Made by a program: the position numbers and the translations under genes. The notes under the pieces are model-generated. The model was not told where the DNA came from, did not search any database, and was given only the letters and a program-made list of their open reading frames with translations. 64,000 bases of DNA from Cyprinodon diabolis (Eukaryota; Chordata; Actinopteri; Cyprinodontiformes; Cyprinodontidae): assembly GCA_030533445.1 (NCBI GenBank), contig CM060076.1:8371501-8435500 (forward strand). The letters are read 5' to 3'. Positions 1-12,479 of this stretch are shown piece by piece (positions within the stretch are counted from its first letter, which is position 1; every line of letters starts with the position of its first letter).

Positions 1-1
1 G

Positions 2-454
2 TTAACAGGGCTTTTTCTTCTGCTCATGGTTACCATAATGGCTCAACCTGGAGAGGTTTTTTTTTTAGATTGCTTGCTACGCGAATTGGTCATTCCATTA
101 ATTGCATTTCAAAGTAAGGACCTAAACTTTAGGTCCTAAAGTCTTATTTTGTTGATTAAATGTCGGTTCAATAACAGTGAATACAGCACACAGAAATATT
201 AAAGTTGTATGATCTGTGTAAAACTGTTTATTGAATTAGGCTATGTATTAGAAATAGACTTTATTTCTAAGTTTGTCCTTTTTCATTTATTAATGTAGAA
301 TTCTTCCTTCATTAGCCTCATTCATCTTTGACATGGAGTGGACCGAGCAGCACAGGAGAAACTGGACCAGCAGCAGCTTGATGAACTTCAGTTTATCACA
401 AGTTTGTTGAAAATCGCTTCAACTAAACTGGATCTCAGAGAATCTTCTCTATAA
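2..454 (+). pseudogene. P1: piscidin-like antimicrobial peptide gene, 5'-truncated and frameshifted
   Basis: The left edge cuts into the signal-peptide exon of a piscidin-type precursor: from base 2 the frame reads LTGLFLLLMVTIMAQPGE, the family signal. A run of ten T at 57-66 then shifts the frame. One frame over, the bases after it read like the family mature peptide (FFRLL...RIG) and reach the donor at 113/114 in the usual phase 2; in the signal frame the donor is phase 1. The second coding exon follows the acceptor at 315 and holds the expected LDQQQLDELQ pro-region to a TAA at 452-454, but that frame has a TGA at 329-331, and the phase-1 frame stops at 408-410. Shift plus stop make it a probable pseudogene; a miscounted T run could explain only the first defect. 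The promoter lies outside the window. Confidence 0.72.
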
Positions 455-1240
455 GCATATGAAGGTACCCAAAGCTGGATGTGTTAATCAATAATTGAAA
501 ATATATCCACAGTTGTCTTTTCTCATCAAGTTTTTTTCATTCATTTACTTTGTCAGGCTGCCACAATTTCAATAAACGTGATTTGCCTAAATATGAGCCT
601 TCATTTTTTATTTCTAAATTTATGAACATGTCACGATCTTGGAAGATTTAGGTCTGTGAAATTATTTATTTAGGAATATGGGGCATTGTTATCTTTTAAA
701 TCATTTTACCACTGTACATTTTAGGCCTCTTGAGTTAGAATGAACAGTTTTCACACAATGGGATGATCAAATCAAAAGATTAAATATATAAATAGCGTTT
801 TCAGAACTCTTATGCCAATAAGTCTAAAAAACAAAAAAAAATGCTTTGTCTCTATTTTTGAAATCATAATATCCAAGAAATCATGAGCTACTGTGTTCTT
901 GGGAAATGATTTACTTGGTGATTTTTCATTGAAGAGCAGGGAGGCCAAACTTCCCCAGTTCATTTAATAAAGTAATTGGTCAACTATGCACTATTAAACT
1001 TCATGAAAGTAGTGTTTAAACTGAATTAAATGTGCACTAAATTGCCCTAATTTCATGAATATAGTTCACATTAATCAGCTTTTGAACCCGCTCCTGGACA
1101 TGATTTACCCTCACACATCTTATAATCTTATAAAACTACAAGCAGATGTGTCTCACTACTTTGATGGTTCTGATGCACACATGCTGTTGTGCAAAGAAAT
1201 AGTTAAAAAACTGGTGGAAATGATTGGCAATTAGTAATAA
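455..1240. other. Intergenic, nothing recognised
   Basis: AT-rich spacer between P1 and a transposon remnant. I see no coding exon, RNA gene or clear repeat end in it. The only longer open frames are low-complexity and lack family motifs. Confidence 0.5.
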
Positions 1241-1249
1241 GGGCACAAT

Positions 1250-2150
1250 GGTTCTGCAGGTGGGGAACATAGACCATTTCTCAGTACTTGGTAGTATTTT
1301 CACACTTGGCAGACTTAACAGCTCACAGAAGTGGCTCAGGTAATGCGGCTAATCCAGGATGACACATCAATGCGAGCTGTGGCAAGAAGGTTTGCTGTGT
1401 CTCTCAGCATAGTGTCCAGAGGCTGGAGGTAATACCAGGAACATGTTAGTTCACAAGGAGATGTGGAGGAGGATGTAGGAGTGCAACAACACTGGAGCAG
1501 GACCGGTACCTCTGCCTTTGTGCAAGGAGGAACAGGAGGAACACTGCCACAACCCTACCAAATGACCTGCAGAAGGCCACAAATGTGCATCTTTCTGCAC
1601 ACGGTTAGAAAGGGTATCCTTGAGGATAGTATGAGGGCCTGACATCCAAAAACGGAGGTTGTGCTCACAGCCACACCATGCAGGGCGTTTGACAATTGCT
1701 AGAAGACATTAGGATAGGCAAATTTGCCACTGTGGTTCTGTGCTCTTCAGAGATGAAAGCAGGTAGAATGACTGTCATTAGGTACCAAGAAAAGATCCTC
1801 AGACCACTTGTGAGACCATATGTTTTTGTGGTTGGTCATGGATTCCTCCTAATGCAGGACTATGCTAATCCTATTGTGGGTGAAGTGTGTCAGCAGTTCC
1901 TGCAGGATGAAGGCATTGAATCTATGGACTGGCCCACCCATTCCCCAGAGCTGAATCCGATTCAGCAAATCTAGGACATCAATCCAGTGTCCCATTGCAC
2001 CATAGACTGTCATGGAGTTGGTGGCTGTTTTAGTCCAGGCCCGGGAGGGGATCCCTCAGGAGACCATCTGCAACTTCATCAGGAGCATGCCCAGGCATTG
2101 TAGGGAGGTCATACAGGCACATGGAGGCCACACACAATACTAAAGCCTCA
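1250..2150 (+). pseudogene. Degraded Tc1/mariner-type transposase remnant
   Basis: A decayed DDE transposase. The clearest part is at about 1770-1975, with the family pattern of a VRPYV segment, a FLLMQD block (second catalytic Asp region), a CQQFL helix and the motif DWPTHSPELNPIQQI, where a functional copy would read [15 protein letters not shown] at 1972-1974 interrupts it. Downstream, about 2010-2140, codons still resemble the C-terminal tail up to a GGHTQY-like end. The N-terminal DNA-binding half (about 1330-1600) is recognisable only as scattered matches in several frames. Element ends could not be fixed, though repeat-derived sequence may run to about 2390. It is old and cannot encode an enzyme. 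Confidence 0.72.
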
Positions 2151-2399
2151 TTTTGACATCACATCAAAGTTGGATCAGCCTGTTGTGTTTTTCCACTTTA
2201 ATCTTATGTGTGACTCCAAATCCAGGCCTCCATTGGTTAATGAATTTGATTTTCATTGATGATTTTTGTGATTTTGTTGTCAGTACATTCAACTTTGTAC
2301 TGAACAAAGTAGTCAATGGTTATTTTGCCTTGGTAATGGAACAAAATATCAGCCCCAGAGGTAATACCAATAAAGAGGGTTAAATTCGTTTGATCCGTT

Positions 2400-3030
2400 T
2401 GCAGGTATACACACCCAGTTACTGCACTCCAAAGCAGTCCTCCAGGACAACTCATACAGCTCAGTCTTTTATTGATCAGGCTTCTTTCTTTAACATTTAG
2501 TTGTTTTTCAATTGTCTTTACAATATAAGTAGGTATAAGAACATTTTCATTAAAATGTGCCAAGCATCTTTTTTTCAGCTGTTAATTTTGTTCTAACAAC
2601 AAAGGTACAATTTCAGACTTGTAAGATGTCACATTCAGAACTTTTTGGAACACTACTAGATTTCACAACAATTAAATCAAACAATTTTGAAGCAAAATGG
2701 AAACAATATATATAAACACAACAATGTAAATCTAAAACATTAAATAAAAATATATTGAAATGGGTTTCTTATATTTTAAACGTTACTATTTCATTTTAGG
2801 CTATTCAAAATTTGGCAATAGAAAAAAAATCTATTCATGAGAAGACATCTGTCTTAGTTCAGATAACAAAACATTACAGCAAAAATAAATGAGGTTTTTA
2901 AACTGAGTTGCCTAAACTAAACTGAAACATAATGAGCAACAGAGGAGGAGAAGAAAAAATGATCTAAACTTCATGTCAGGCTTAATCAATGATCTTTTTG
3001 TCAAATTAAGATATGTTACAGAATTAAATT
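2400..3030. other. Intergenic, nothing recognised
   Basis: AT-rich spacer upstream of the P2 promoter. It contains no recognisable exon or repeat boundary. Confidence 0.45.
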
Positions 3031-3038
3031 AAGCTAGT

Positions 3039-3163
3039 TCTGCAATTATATAAAGTGGTACGAGGAGAGCTGAAGTAAGACATTTCTGTAACTTGAGATA
3101 CTCTGTACTTCTCATACTTTAGTAGTCTAATAAACAGCCATTTGGCCCAGAAGCATTGGAAAG
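3039..3163 (+). promoter_or_regulatory. P2 core promoter and non-coding first exon
   Basis: A TATA box (ATTATATAAAG, 3045-3055) is followed by about 80 bases ending GGAAAG|GTAAGA, a donor at 3164. Other cluster members use the same TATA, short 5'UTR exon and donor arrangement. A TTCTGCAAT box (3039-3047) overlaps the TATA instead of lying about 23 bases upstream as in P3-P5. Intron 1 would be about 600 bases. Confidence 0.6.
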
Positions 3164-3774
3164 GTAAGATCCAACCATTTTTAAACATTTGAGCCAAAGT
3201 TAAATAGTTTACATGTTAAATTAGGAATGGTAATTAAGACTCTGATAAAGAAGTAAAGTAATGCTAATAAGCTGTAGTGGGGTAATTATAGGACTTGAAT
3301 AAAACCCTGTTGTGTTGCGAATTATTTTCTTTTTCTTTTATAAATCCCATTATGACTGAAAAACATTTACTTTGAAATTTTTGTTCTTATTTTCAAAACT
3401 AACATTGAATAACTAGAGGAACACCTTATAGTGTCTAATGTTACAAGACAACCCCCAACAACTATGAAGCATCTGGAGTACACAAAGAACAGCCGAAGCC
3501 TGGAAATATTCTGACCAGAAATGTTGATGAGTAAAACCAATTTTAATTTGTAGAGACACTCAATTTAGAAACAAATATTCAGTTTAATTTAAATAAAGCA
3601 CAAGTTCACAACACATGTTATTAAAAGGGTCTTTAAAGAGTCCACTCCATCAAATTATATAGACAGACTGGTTAAAGGTTCTGGTTAAAGGTGCTAAAAT
3701 GATTAAAATTAAACCTCCTGTATGAGCATGTATGTCACTACGGTAAATAATTTTTTGTGTTTCTTCCTAACAGC

Positions 3775-4256
3775 ATGAAGTTTGTTGGGATTTTTCTCGT
3801 GTTTTATGTGGTGTTTATGATAGCTCAACCTGGAGATAGCGTATTCTATGATTCCATTAAGGAGCCAGGTAAGAAGGGGAATTACTATGATCTTTAACGT
3901 TTCAGAATACAAGGAAACCACACCAATTACAATACAACCTTCATTAAAAAACTGGATTACTTAATAGGTGATTATTAGCAGAATCACGCAGTTTGTGCTG
4001 ATCTACAGCTTTTCTTTCAGTGTCTTAAGCGATAAAAGGAAACGTGCAATGGATGAAGCATATGATCAGCATCTGGATCATCAGAATGACCAAAAAGAGA
4101 AACAGCAAAAGCAGGATGACCAAGATCAACAGGATGAGCAAAAGGTTCAGGAGGATTAGCAGGAAGATTTGCAAGAGGACCAGCAGAAAGACCAGCAACA
4201 ACTGGATGAGCAATAGGACAGCAGGCAGCAGCTGGAGTGACATTAAGTCTCAGTAG
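3775..4256 (+). pseudogene. P2: diverged piscidin-like gene, probably decayed or re-framed
   Basis: The signal exon starts at ATG 3775 after a CTAACAG acceptor and encodes MKFVGIFLVFYVVFMIAQPG, the family signal. The mature part is very short (DSVFYDSIKEP) and not cationic. The donor after 3868 is phase 1, whereas intact members use phase 2. The next exon begins after TTTCTTTCAG at 4020; its ancestral frame (DQHLDHQNDQKEKQQKQDD...) is the typical Gln/Asp pro-region but is closed by TAG at 4157-4159 and TAG later. Joining phase 1 to that acceptor gives an immediate TAA. Using an AG at 4029 instead opens a different frame to 4256 that is rich in Lys and Arg. Pseudogene is the safer reading; the alternative frame is a separate finding. 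Confidence 0.6.
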
Positions 4257-4399
4257 CAAAGGGCTGATATGAAACCCAGCAGGGTGAATGTCCTCTTCAA
4301 AATAAAGTCTGAACGAGGGCAAGTCTTCATCAAAAATATAAAATAAATAATAAGGTCTATAAATGGGCTTGATATTACTTAGTAAACAGTTTTGACTCA

Positions 4400-7090
4400 T
4401 ATATCTCTTAAACAGATGACCAGGTTAAAGGGTAATAAGATTTATTTAAAATAAACAGAGACGGTTCCTCATAATAAAATTCTATTCTGTTTTAACACCT
4501 CTAGTCAAAATGTAGACCATTTAAATCTATACAATTCAAACAGTTTTATCTGAAACATGTTTAACTGGAACAGATTACACTTTGTCTTTATATGTTTTTG
4601 TTTTGAAATGGTAATTAAAAAGCTGAAGTAATCAAAGAGTAATCATGAAGTTAACAATGTTATTGTGTAGAATTTTTATCTGCTGCCATAAACACTTGTG
4701 AAAAATCTTTTCTGCTCACAACCTAACAAAAATGAAACTTGGAATGAATGTCTAAGTTAAAAACTTAACAGCAAATAAAAAAAGCTGTTTACTGGCTAAA
4801 AGGTAAGAAAAACTTGCTCTTCTTTTCCTTTAAAAAGCAATGAGAACAATACTAAAAAGTATGACCAACATTTACCGTTAACTTGTTTATGCAATATTAC
4901 CAAATGTCACATACTGATAAAATATTGCTAGTTCTGTTCATACATAAAGCTACAGAGCTGCTGGTACCCACAACTTTCTGCAACACAAAGCACCATTATG
5001 TCTATGCAAAACAGCCATTTAATCCTGAATCGGTGCAAAGCTTAGGACTAATTTACATGCAAGTAAGGAAATCTTTATTTGTAGATTTCAAAAGGGTGAT
5101 GACCTTTAAAGCTGAACAAAATGTTGAGTTATTTTAAAGTTGAGCGTGCTGTAACCATGTCAGAGTGCTGATAGCTACTTAAATTAATCCAACATCCCTT
5201 CCTGCAGAAAATGGGTCTTTCAATTTCCATGATTTAATTGCAACAAGAAGAATGCACCATGGAACAAGTAAAAAACTATTCCAAAATGTTGGGTAATTGA
5301 TTGAGTTGGGATGGCTAAACACAAGACAGCTTTTTCCCTTCTTTTTATCTAAGTTTTCACATATGGGTAGTATTAGCCGTCATAGAGGATAAAACATTGT
5401 TTAACTTTCAAGGACAGGGTTTAGACCCCCAAAAAGAAATATTTGGAAATAAAGTAAAATTGTTTGACATTTGAAACAGTCTTAAAATCACTAGATTTAA
5501 TTACCTTACAAAATAAAGTCATTTATTTATAGTCATTGCTGAGAACTACTCCTCTGCAGTAGATTGTTCTGTATCAGCCGTTTCCCTATCAAGAACATGC
5601 AGAGAAAGAGGCAAAACAGTAACAAGTGGGTCAAAAGAAGCCTCAGTATGAGGAGCAGCAGTACTTGGAAAAACTTTACAACGTTTGACCAAAAATATTG
5701 TGATTACATTTGTCCAGAGCTTAAAAAACAAACTTCAAGCTTTTCTTTCTCTATAAGATAGTATATATTGACTAAGCCCCCCTTGGAAAAAATATATTTA
5801 ACTATGTAGTTGTCTTCATAATAAAGAACTTTATATTTTTGTATATAATTTGACAACTAAATTGACCCCAATGCAGTTTTTCCTGCCTAATGTGAAATAG
5901 AAAGAAAATAGAAAGAAAATAGAATAGAAAGAAAAAAAATTCCAGAGCTTTACACACAATGTCCGCTAACCATTTTTCTTTCTGAATCTTCAAAGAATTA
6001 AACAAAAAAGAAAAACTGTTTATTTCCATTCATACCTTCAATCTCACACAAAAATAAAAAATATGTTAATCTTTCTTAGAAATCTTATCCAGAGTTGTAG
6101 AAAACATTTAGAAAGTATAGTCCTACAAGCAAGTCCAAACATTTCTGTGTTTTATACAATGTCAAGATAGCATAAAAAACTGCTTCTGTTTAAAATCTTG
6201 TTGAAGTTATATAACTGTCAAATCAGAGCTTTGATCATTTTGGTAAATAGCAAAAAACCATAATATATTTTTTCGTAACCCAGTGATGGGGCAATATCTG
6301 TCCTTTATTGTTCCCCAATGGGGAAACTTTGGTGCAACAGAAGCAAAATTGAATTTAAAAAAATTATTTTAGAGTAATTGACAGTTAAAGCAGCAGCAAC
6401 AGAGATGTCTAAAGAGAATGAAAAAAAGCTTTTACTACATAAACTTCTTCTTTTAGAAAGCATCCATGATGTTAATGATATTTAAAGTCCTACATTAGAT
6501 TAGAGAGGTATACTGTAATGTAGTTATACTGTAAGTTCCACAGGGATTCGTGCCTCGATGTCGTGTTTCACACCATATTCACAAGTTATCTCAGATTAAC
6601 AACTAACCTGCGACAAACAAAAAAGAAGGAGTGCTTAGATGCCTCAGTCTTGTTTTATTTTGACCAAACCCACTAAAAAAGAAAAAGAAAAAAACAATTC
6701 TTTAGGACCTCAAAAAAATACATTAGAACCTATAAAATTAACACACACACACATCTGATAATACTGCCCTTTATTGTAGAGGGGTTAAAAGGTATGCTAC
6801 TTATAAGGAAACTATATGGAAACTTTTAAATAACTGAGCTCAATTCTAAAGATTTCAAATAACGACTTGATGAGTTTTTGGTCTATATTTAGATTTAACC
6901 CGCACACTGTTTTGGGGAACTAATAACACAGCAAATAAGCTATTAACGCAATGAGGCATGCATTTGCAGGTCATTTATTCAATACACAACATAAACACAG
7001 CAGCTACAACATACAGGGCAAAATAAAACAAAAACATGATAGATTTTAATTGCAATGCATTCCAAAATGGGTGCAAACAAATCAGTCCAT
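4400..7090. other. Intergenic, nothing recognised
   Basis: AT-rich spacer of about 2.7 kb with short A/T runs and a brief CA tract near 6740. I found no piscidin exon, transposase motif or repeat with clear ends. Confidence 0.45.
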
Positions 7091-7159
7091 TTTACTGTCA
7101 CCATGACATTTTGCAAAACCTCTGTAATTAATTTGTTTTAAAGTTAATACAGGTAACCA

Positions 7160-7292
<133 letters not shown>

Positions 7293-7427
7293 ACTATTTT
7301 CGATATACTATCATAAAACTGAAAAACTGAACTCATGGGAGGGGATGTTTTGTCAGCCAAATGATGAGGAATTATCTGACCTGCTTGTGAGATTCTACTA
7401 ATGACCAGTTATGTAACATGTAAAAAT

Positions 7428-7559
7428 GTTGCACAATCACGAATCTCAACTATTGTGGCCAATATATAAGAGGTGCCAGACTACTGGCACTCAGATCTCT
7501 TCATAGCCCTGCTACTTAAATCTCTATAACAAAAAGATAGACTGTAATACAGTTTAAAG
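7428..7559 (+). promoter_or_regulatory. Orphan piscidin-type promoter and first exon (copy A)
   Basis: A TTGCACAAT box (7428-7436) precedes a TATA box (CCAATATATAAG, 7460-7471) and about 90 bases ending TTTAAAG|GTAAGA, a donor after 7559. This matches the layout upstream of P3-P9. No signal-peptide exon follows: the putative intron is broken 22 bases later by a 553-bp inverted-repeat element, and nothing like MKC...MAQPGE was found before 12 kb. The flanking sequence (7350-7510) is related to 27960-28110. Probably a remnant of a lost gene copy. Confidence 0.45.
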
Positions 7560-7581
7560 GTAAGAACTAGTACACATGTTC

Positions 7582-8134
7582 TTAAAGCTGCAATCTGTTA
7601 CATTGAGAAGAGAGCAGACTTCGACTGAAAATTTGAAGAAAAACAGGTTTCACGCCACTCCCCCACCCTCTCTGCTTCACTCATGCCCCACCTCCAAGCT
7701 CCACCCCTCTCACAGCATCTGCGTGGCTACCGCATGCGACCAGAAGCGTCCAAGCTTCTTTTTTGAAGTCTTTGCCGTGTAAGCAGTTGTCGGCAGGGGC
7801 AGTAAAGGCAGTTTCTCTTTCGCTGGTGGCTGTCGCTCCGCCATGACTTCCAGCAGCAGCCGGGCGGCAGCGGCAGGTTCAGCGGTGAGAGGGAGGGGGC
7901 GGGATTCAGCGTGTGTGAGCTGTGATTGACACTCCATCAATCTGGTTGTGATTGGTTGTTTTCTCTCGTCCCGAAATATTCTTTCCAGATTGCAATACAG
8001 GCAGTAGGCGGGACCAACTGAAGCAGTTTTTTTCACAGGTTACATATCACATGTACTGCTGTCTGGAAATAGGGACAGTTTTAGCCAATATGACAAAAAA
8101 GTTATTTTTAAAAACTTACAGACTTCAGCTTTAA
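7582..8134. mobile_element. MITE-like element with TTAA ends (copy 1)
   Basis: The left end TTAAAGCTGCAATCTGTTAC is mirrored by the right end, which reads TTAAAGCTGAAGTCTGTAAG on the other strand, so the element has imperfect inverted termini with TTAA at both edges. The interior (7650-7960) is much more GC-rich than its surroundings and has no recognisable transposase. A related element lies at 54435-54940. TTAA targets are known for piggyBac and Kolobok superfamilies; which applies is undecided. Confidence 0.7.
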
Positions 8135-9840
8135 ACCACGGTGAACAGGTTGCATTATTGTGGTGTAATATTTTTATAATTAGAGCTATATAAAAGTTCA
8201 ATCATTTTTTTTACTAGCGAAAATGTTTACTCTTATCCCAATTTGGACCTACTGGCACAGGATATGACTGATCATAATTCTACTAGTGATGTGCACAGTT
8301 AACACTGCTTGGGCTTATAAAACAATTTTTGGTTTTCTAGAATGGGGTATCTGAGAGCAGACTGTTTACTTAAACAGAGTTTCTCCTCCTATAGGACGAT
8401 TGTTTCAATCTTTGGACACATATCTCCTCTCTTTATCTGTTAGTGCAAGCTTTTGTGTCTACGTTTCCCTTAAATGAGGCAAATAAAAAGGGGGAGAGCT
8501 CCATTTGGGAATATTACCTCTATTCTGCTAAAACGATCTGAAAGGGACCTGAAGGAGCATTACTTTAACAAACTGCATTCAGATGGATGTCTGGATCTTT
8601 CTACATTAAAATTTGTTCTTACTACAACAGCTACTGACTGACATCCAGAAGTATCTGGTCTTCAGTGTAAAAGGTAAGGGGTTACCCAGAAGCACAAAAA
8701 AACTGAACAGTTAATGAAAAAGGTTGAATTTAACTTAAGCCTCCAAATATTCAATTCAATTATTTTATTCTGATTGTTTATTTAAAAAGGGTTTATAAAA
8801 GAGCCCTGGTTTCTTGTTGTGAATGACTGTGGTGTGACTGGTTGTGAGTGTTTCTATGTGTTTCTTTCATCTTGAGTTTTTGGTTTCCTTTGTCCTGAGA
8901 TTGGTGTAGTAGAGTAACTGAGGATTGTCGTTGTCACATCTATGCTCAGCTCCTCCCTCCTCTCGCTCCTATGGAGCTGTGGCACATCTTACCAACCTGG
9001 GTTCTTGGATCTCTGAACCTATTGGGTATTACCTCAGATAGGGACCCTGTGAGATCCACCTGGCTGGGCAAACGGAATACATTGACCTGCTAGCTGTCTT
9101 CTTCCTGAAGCCACATCCTTTTTCATCAAACGGGTCAGTTGTATTAGCAGCCACAATACAACCCTACTGAATTGTCTCTCCAGTTCACGATAGCCTTATG
9201 TTCTCATACAACCGCACTTGGAAGTTGGTAGACAAATTATTTAGCCTTTGTGTACTTTACAGTTTATAGCTCCAACCTTTAGAAGGGTTTGCAGATATCA
9301 CTTGCCAATGGGGTACACACTACTATCTTGTTCCAGAATCACATCCCCGTACACAGCCCCCCAGGTGGACCAGATAGTTACTTCCCCTTCCCCATTGGGC
9401 CGAAAAGATAACATCGTCTTCCTTTTAGTTATGAAACAAAAACTGGACTCACCACACCTCTGGGTCATTCAACAGGATTGTAGACCCTTTAAACCATTGG
9501 GCAATTACATTGCAGGGGCGGTCATTTTTCGGAGTCTTAAGGTCTATTGTCTGGAGATCTGTAACCCCCTTCTCTCTTCACATGATAGGAGCAGCCATTT
9601 CGTTAGTTCATAAGTAAAGATATATCTCCATTGATATCCAACCCTTCCCCCCTTTAGTCACGTTATCAAGTCCACCATTTGGTGGTCCAACACCCTAGTA
9701 TTTTTCCAGCCTCTTGCTCCACCTCCCTTGACTGAATGGTGGGGGCCCGCCATCTTGATCCTCCTTTGTTGACTGTGGATTAAAGCATCCATACCCCTTT
9801 ATTTACTAGGTTAGTTGAATGTAGGTTTGCTGTGGTGCTA
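8135..9840. other. Intergenic, nothing recognised
   Basis: A 1.7-kb stretch with no piscidin exon. It contains a 121-codon open frame (9248-9613) without recognisable motifs and some retroelement-like GC-richer sequence (8880-9790) that I cannot classify. Confidence 0.4.
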
Positions 9841-9849
9841 CAATGCTTT

Positions 9850-10865
9850 ATTGTTAATACATTTGTAAACCTTTACCATTATAGGCTGAATGGGACACAG
9901 GGACCCCTTTTTCCTTATTCTGCTTCATTCTATCCCTAATCTCCCACTCTGCAGAATCTGTTAGTTCAATCTCTAACATTCTACTCTCTCTGCTTTTTCT
10001 CATAGTAGCTTCACCTCGTCTGTTCCTGTTTGGCTGTGACACCATCCTGGAGAGAAATATCAGCTGTGCTGCTATCATTAACAACTTTGTTTACAAATGT
10101 TAGAGATCAGCCTGTTTTTCAGTGTAGTCCCGTTTCTCTGACTGACTGACTGACTGGATGCTCTTCATCCTCTGACATGGGAGCTGGCTCGGAGCTCCTC
10201 TGCCTGGCTGTGAGTTTCCTGGACCGGGCCGCCTTTTACAGCTGCTTTTTGTATCTCTACTTCTGTTTCCTTGAACCCCAGTTGGCATCAGCAGATTGTC
10301 GCTAACACTGAGCCTGGTTCTGCTGGAGGTTTCTTCCTGTTAAAATGGTAAATGGTAAGTACTTATATAGCGCCTTTATTCAAGTTAGGAGACTTGACCA
10401 AAGCGCTTTACACTACATTCATTCACCCATTCACGCACACACTCACGGTGGCAAGCTACATTGTAGCCACAGCTGCCCTGGGGCTCACTGACAGAAGCGG
10501 GGCTGCCGTACACTGGCGCCACCGGGCCCACTGACCACCATCAGTAGACAATGCAGGTGAAGTGTCTTGCCCAAGGACACAACGACACTGAAAGTCAGAG
10601 TCAGGGCTTGAACCGTCAACCCTTTGATTTCAGGGCAAACTCCTACATCCAACGCCACTGTCGCCCTGAAGGGAGTTTTTCCTCTCCACTGTTGCTACAA
10701 ACATGCTTAGTGTGAGGGATTGCCTTCAAGTCAAAGGAATCAACTGTTTTTCCTTAGATAGAATACTTTGAATCAATTTGACTGTATGATTTGGTGAACT
10801 CTAAAGTGCCTTGAGATGACGTGTTGTAAATTGGCGCTATATTAATAAACTGAACTGAATTGAAT
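9850..10865 (+). mobile_element. L2-type LINE 3' end, interrupted by another repeat
   Basis: The sequence ends in the teleost L2-type tail (GCCTTGAGATGACG..., ATTGGCGCTATATTAATAAA, then a GAATT-rich tail at about 10808-10865). The same sequence in reverse occurs at 44225-44920, where it is joined to L2 reverse-transcriptase coding sequence. A separate 325-bp repeat (10343-10667) splits it. No reverse-transcriptase domain remains. Confidence 0.7.
10343..10667 (+). repeat. Dispersed repeat inserted in the L2 tail (copy 1)
   Basis: Begins AATGGTAAATGGTAAGTACT and contains blocks such as TATAGCGCC, CACCGGGCCC and GTGTCTTGCCCAAGG, ending near GTCGCCC. A second copy is at 31213-31558. It interrupts the L2 tail between TTCTTCCTGTTA and AGGGAGTTTTTCC. 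Its class (SINE or derived non-coding repeat) is not settled. Confidence 0.75.
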
Positions 10866-11339
10866 GAATTCACATCGTTTTAATGGTATCTATTATTGCT
10901 TGTTATATCTGGTGCTATTTTTAACTGACATTTATGAATTTATTAACATTTTGCCTCCCTTGCACAATAGTTATAAGCCATCTACTTGGACTCTTAGACC
11001 CTTTTCCCCTCTTTCAAATTATTATTTTAGTCTACCTCATGTTTTATTTTCTAGTAGTGTGTACTGTTTGCATAGATGTTAGATTTCTGTAATCCTGGAT
11101 TATTAGAAATAAAGACATCATCGTATTAACTTGTAGTACTGTGTTTATTGTACTGCAAGTGGTTTATCACTCAGGTCAGATTCACCCTCCTTTTGCAGAG
11201 AGATTTGAATAAACACAGAGAATTTCATCTTCTGTTATTAATAGTCTCTAGATAATAATAAATTGTTACTTTTTTCAATCATGGGGGGAATAATGGTAAA
11301 CACAGTCAGAAAAAACACAAATAAAATCACCATTTTGCC

Positions 11340-11595
11340 AAATCAATCAGATCCAGGGGTCCTTCACACACGGCTATGCTGAGAGAGGGCTGCTGCAGAC
11401 GGGCTAGGATTAGACCTGGCTGCTGTTACCCTCGGAGGTCCGTTGGTTGCCACGGTCATTTCCTTTTTTTATTTTTTCCTACTTGCTTTGATTCTGTTTT
11501 ATCTTCCTGTATTTTAAACATGTAAAGCACTTTGCATTGTCTTTGTACTGAACTGTGCTATACAAATAAATTTGCCTTGCCTTGCCTTTCAACTT
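11340..11595 (+). mobile_element. LINE/SINE-like 3' tail
   Basis: Ends in GTAAAGCACTTTGCATTG..., CTATACAAATAAATTTG and a short CCTTG tandem tail, a form typical of teleost L2-related 3' ends. No coding sequence is attached. The flanks (10866-11340 and 11600-12480) show nothing recognisable. Confidence 0.5.
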
Positions 11596-12479
11596 CTGAC
11601 ATTTTTTTTTTTTTAATAACGCATTAAATCAGTACATGGGCCATATAGTGATGCTTAGAAGTATAATTTTCCTGCCTCAAATGATCTTAAAATGTACTTT
11701 TATTGAACCACGGCAAGAGAAAAGAGAACTTTTAACTTAATACTCTGAGCTCTTTGAGCGCAAACCTGAAAGCTGCTGCTGCCGTGGTACTGGATAGGAC
11801 AGCTGTAAATCTCAATAACGGACAAGTCTGCAAGTCATACTCAGTAAATAGGGAGAGACAAGAACAACATCTGGGGACTTTGTCCGTTCTCGGTCTGCTG
11901 TTCTTGTGAATTGGTACAGTACTAGGGCTGAGGCTGATGACGTTTCATGAGTACACGATTACATGAGAAAGCACAAGTACACATATAGAGAAACGGCCTC
12001 TGTTAGGGCTGTTTTCATTTACTTGAGCTTTCTGAGTTATTAAAATGGTGCTGTATTTAATCGTACTTATTCAAAATTCTTAAAAAAAAAAGGTGCTTAT
12101 TAAATGTTTGAGTGCTTACACTGAAGTTACCTCTTTGAAGGGATCAAGTCAGGTTTTAAAGCTCCTCTTTGCACTAAAAAAGCAGTGGTGAAATTTCCCA
12201 GTAATATTCTCGGAGTCTAAGCTAATGAACCTGTCTCTGTTTTGTCATATTAAATCTTAATTGTTCATTTGATACAGTCAATAATAATAGTCCTTTAGAT
12301 GCTATTGGAATAAAGGGACCAGGCTGATTTAAACTTAAATTCGTCCAAAAAAATATCAACATTCTTTTGTTGTTTTTGACAACTTTTATTTAAGCTACAT
12401 GATTGTTTGTGTAGTGAAAAGGTGGTCAGTTCTAGGCCCAGTTGTTTTAACTATAAATTATTAAATATGCTTCCAATTA

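Noticed and set aside
4025..4400. Minus-strand Leu-rich and Pro/Ala-rich frames resembling membrane proteins
   Set aside because: They are the complement of the Gln/Asp-rich pro-region repeat of P2; similar antisense frames appear opposite P6 and P7.
9248..9613. 121-codon plus-strand frame
   Set aside because: No signal peptide, domain or splice context; repeat-like surroundings and ordinary chance length.
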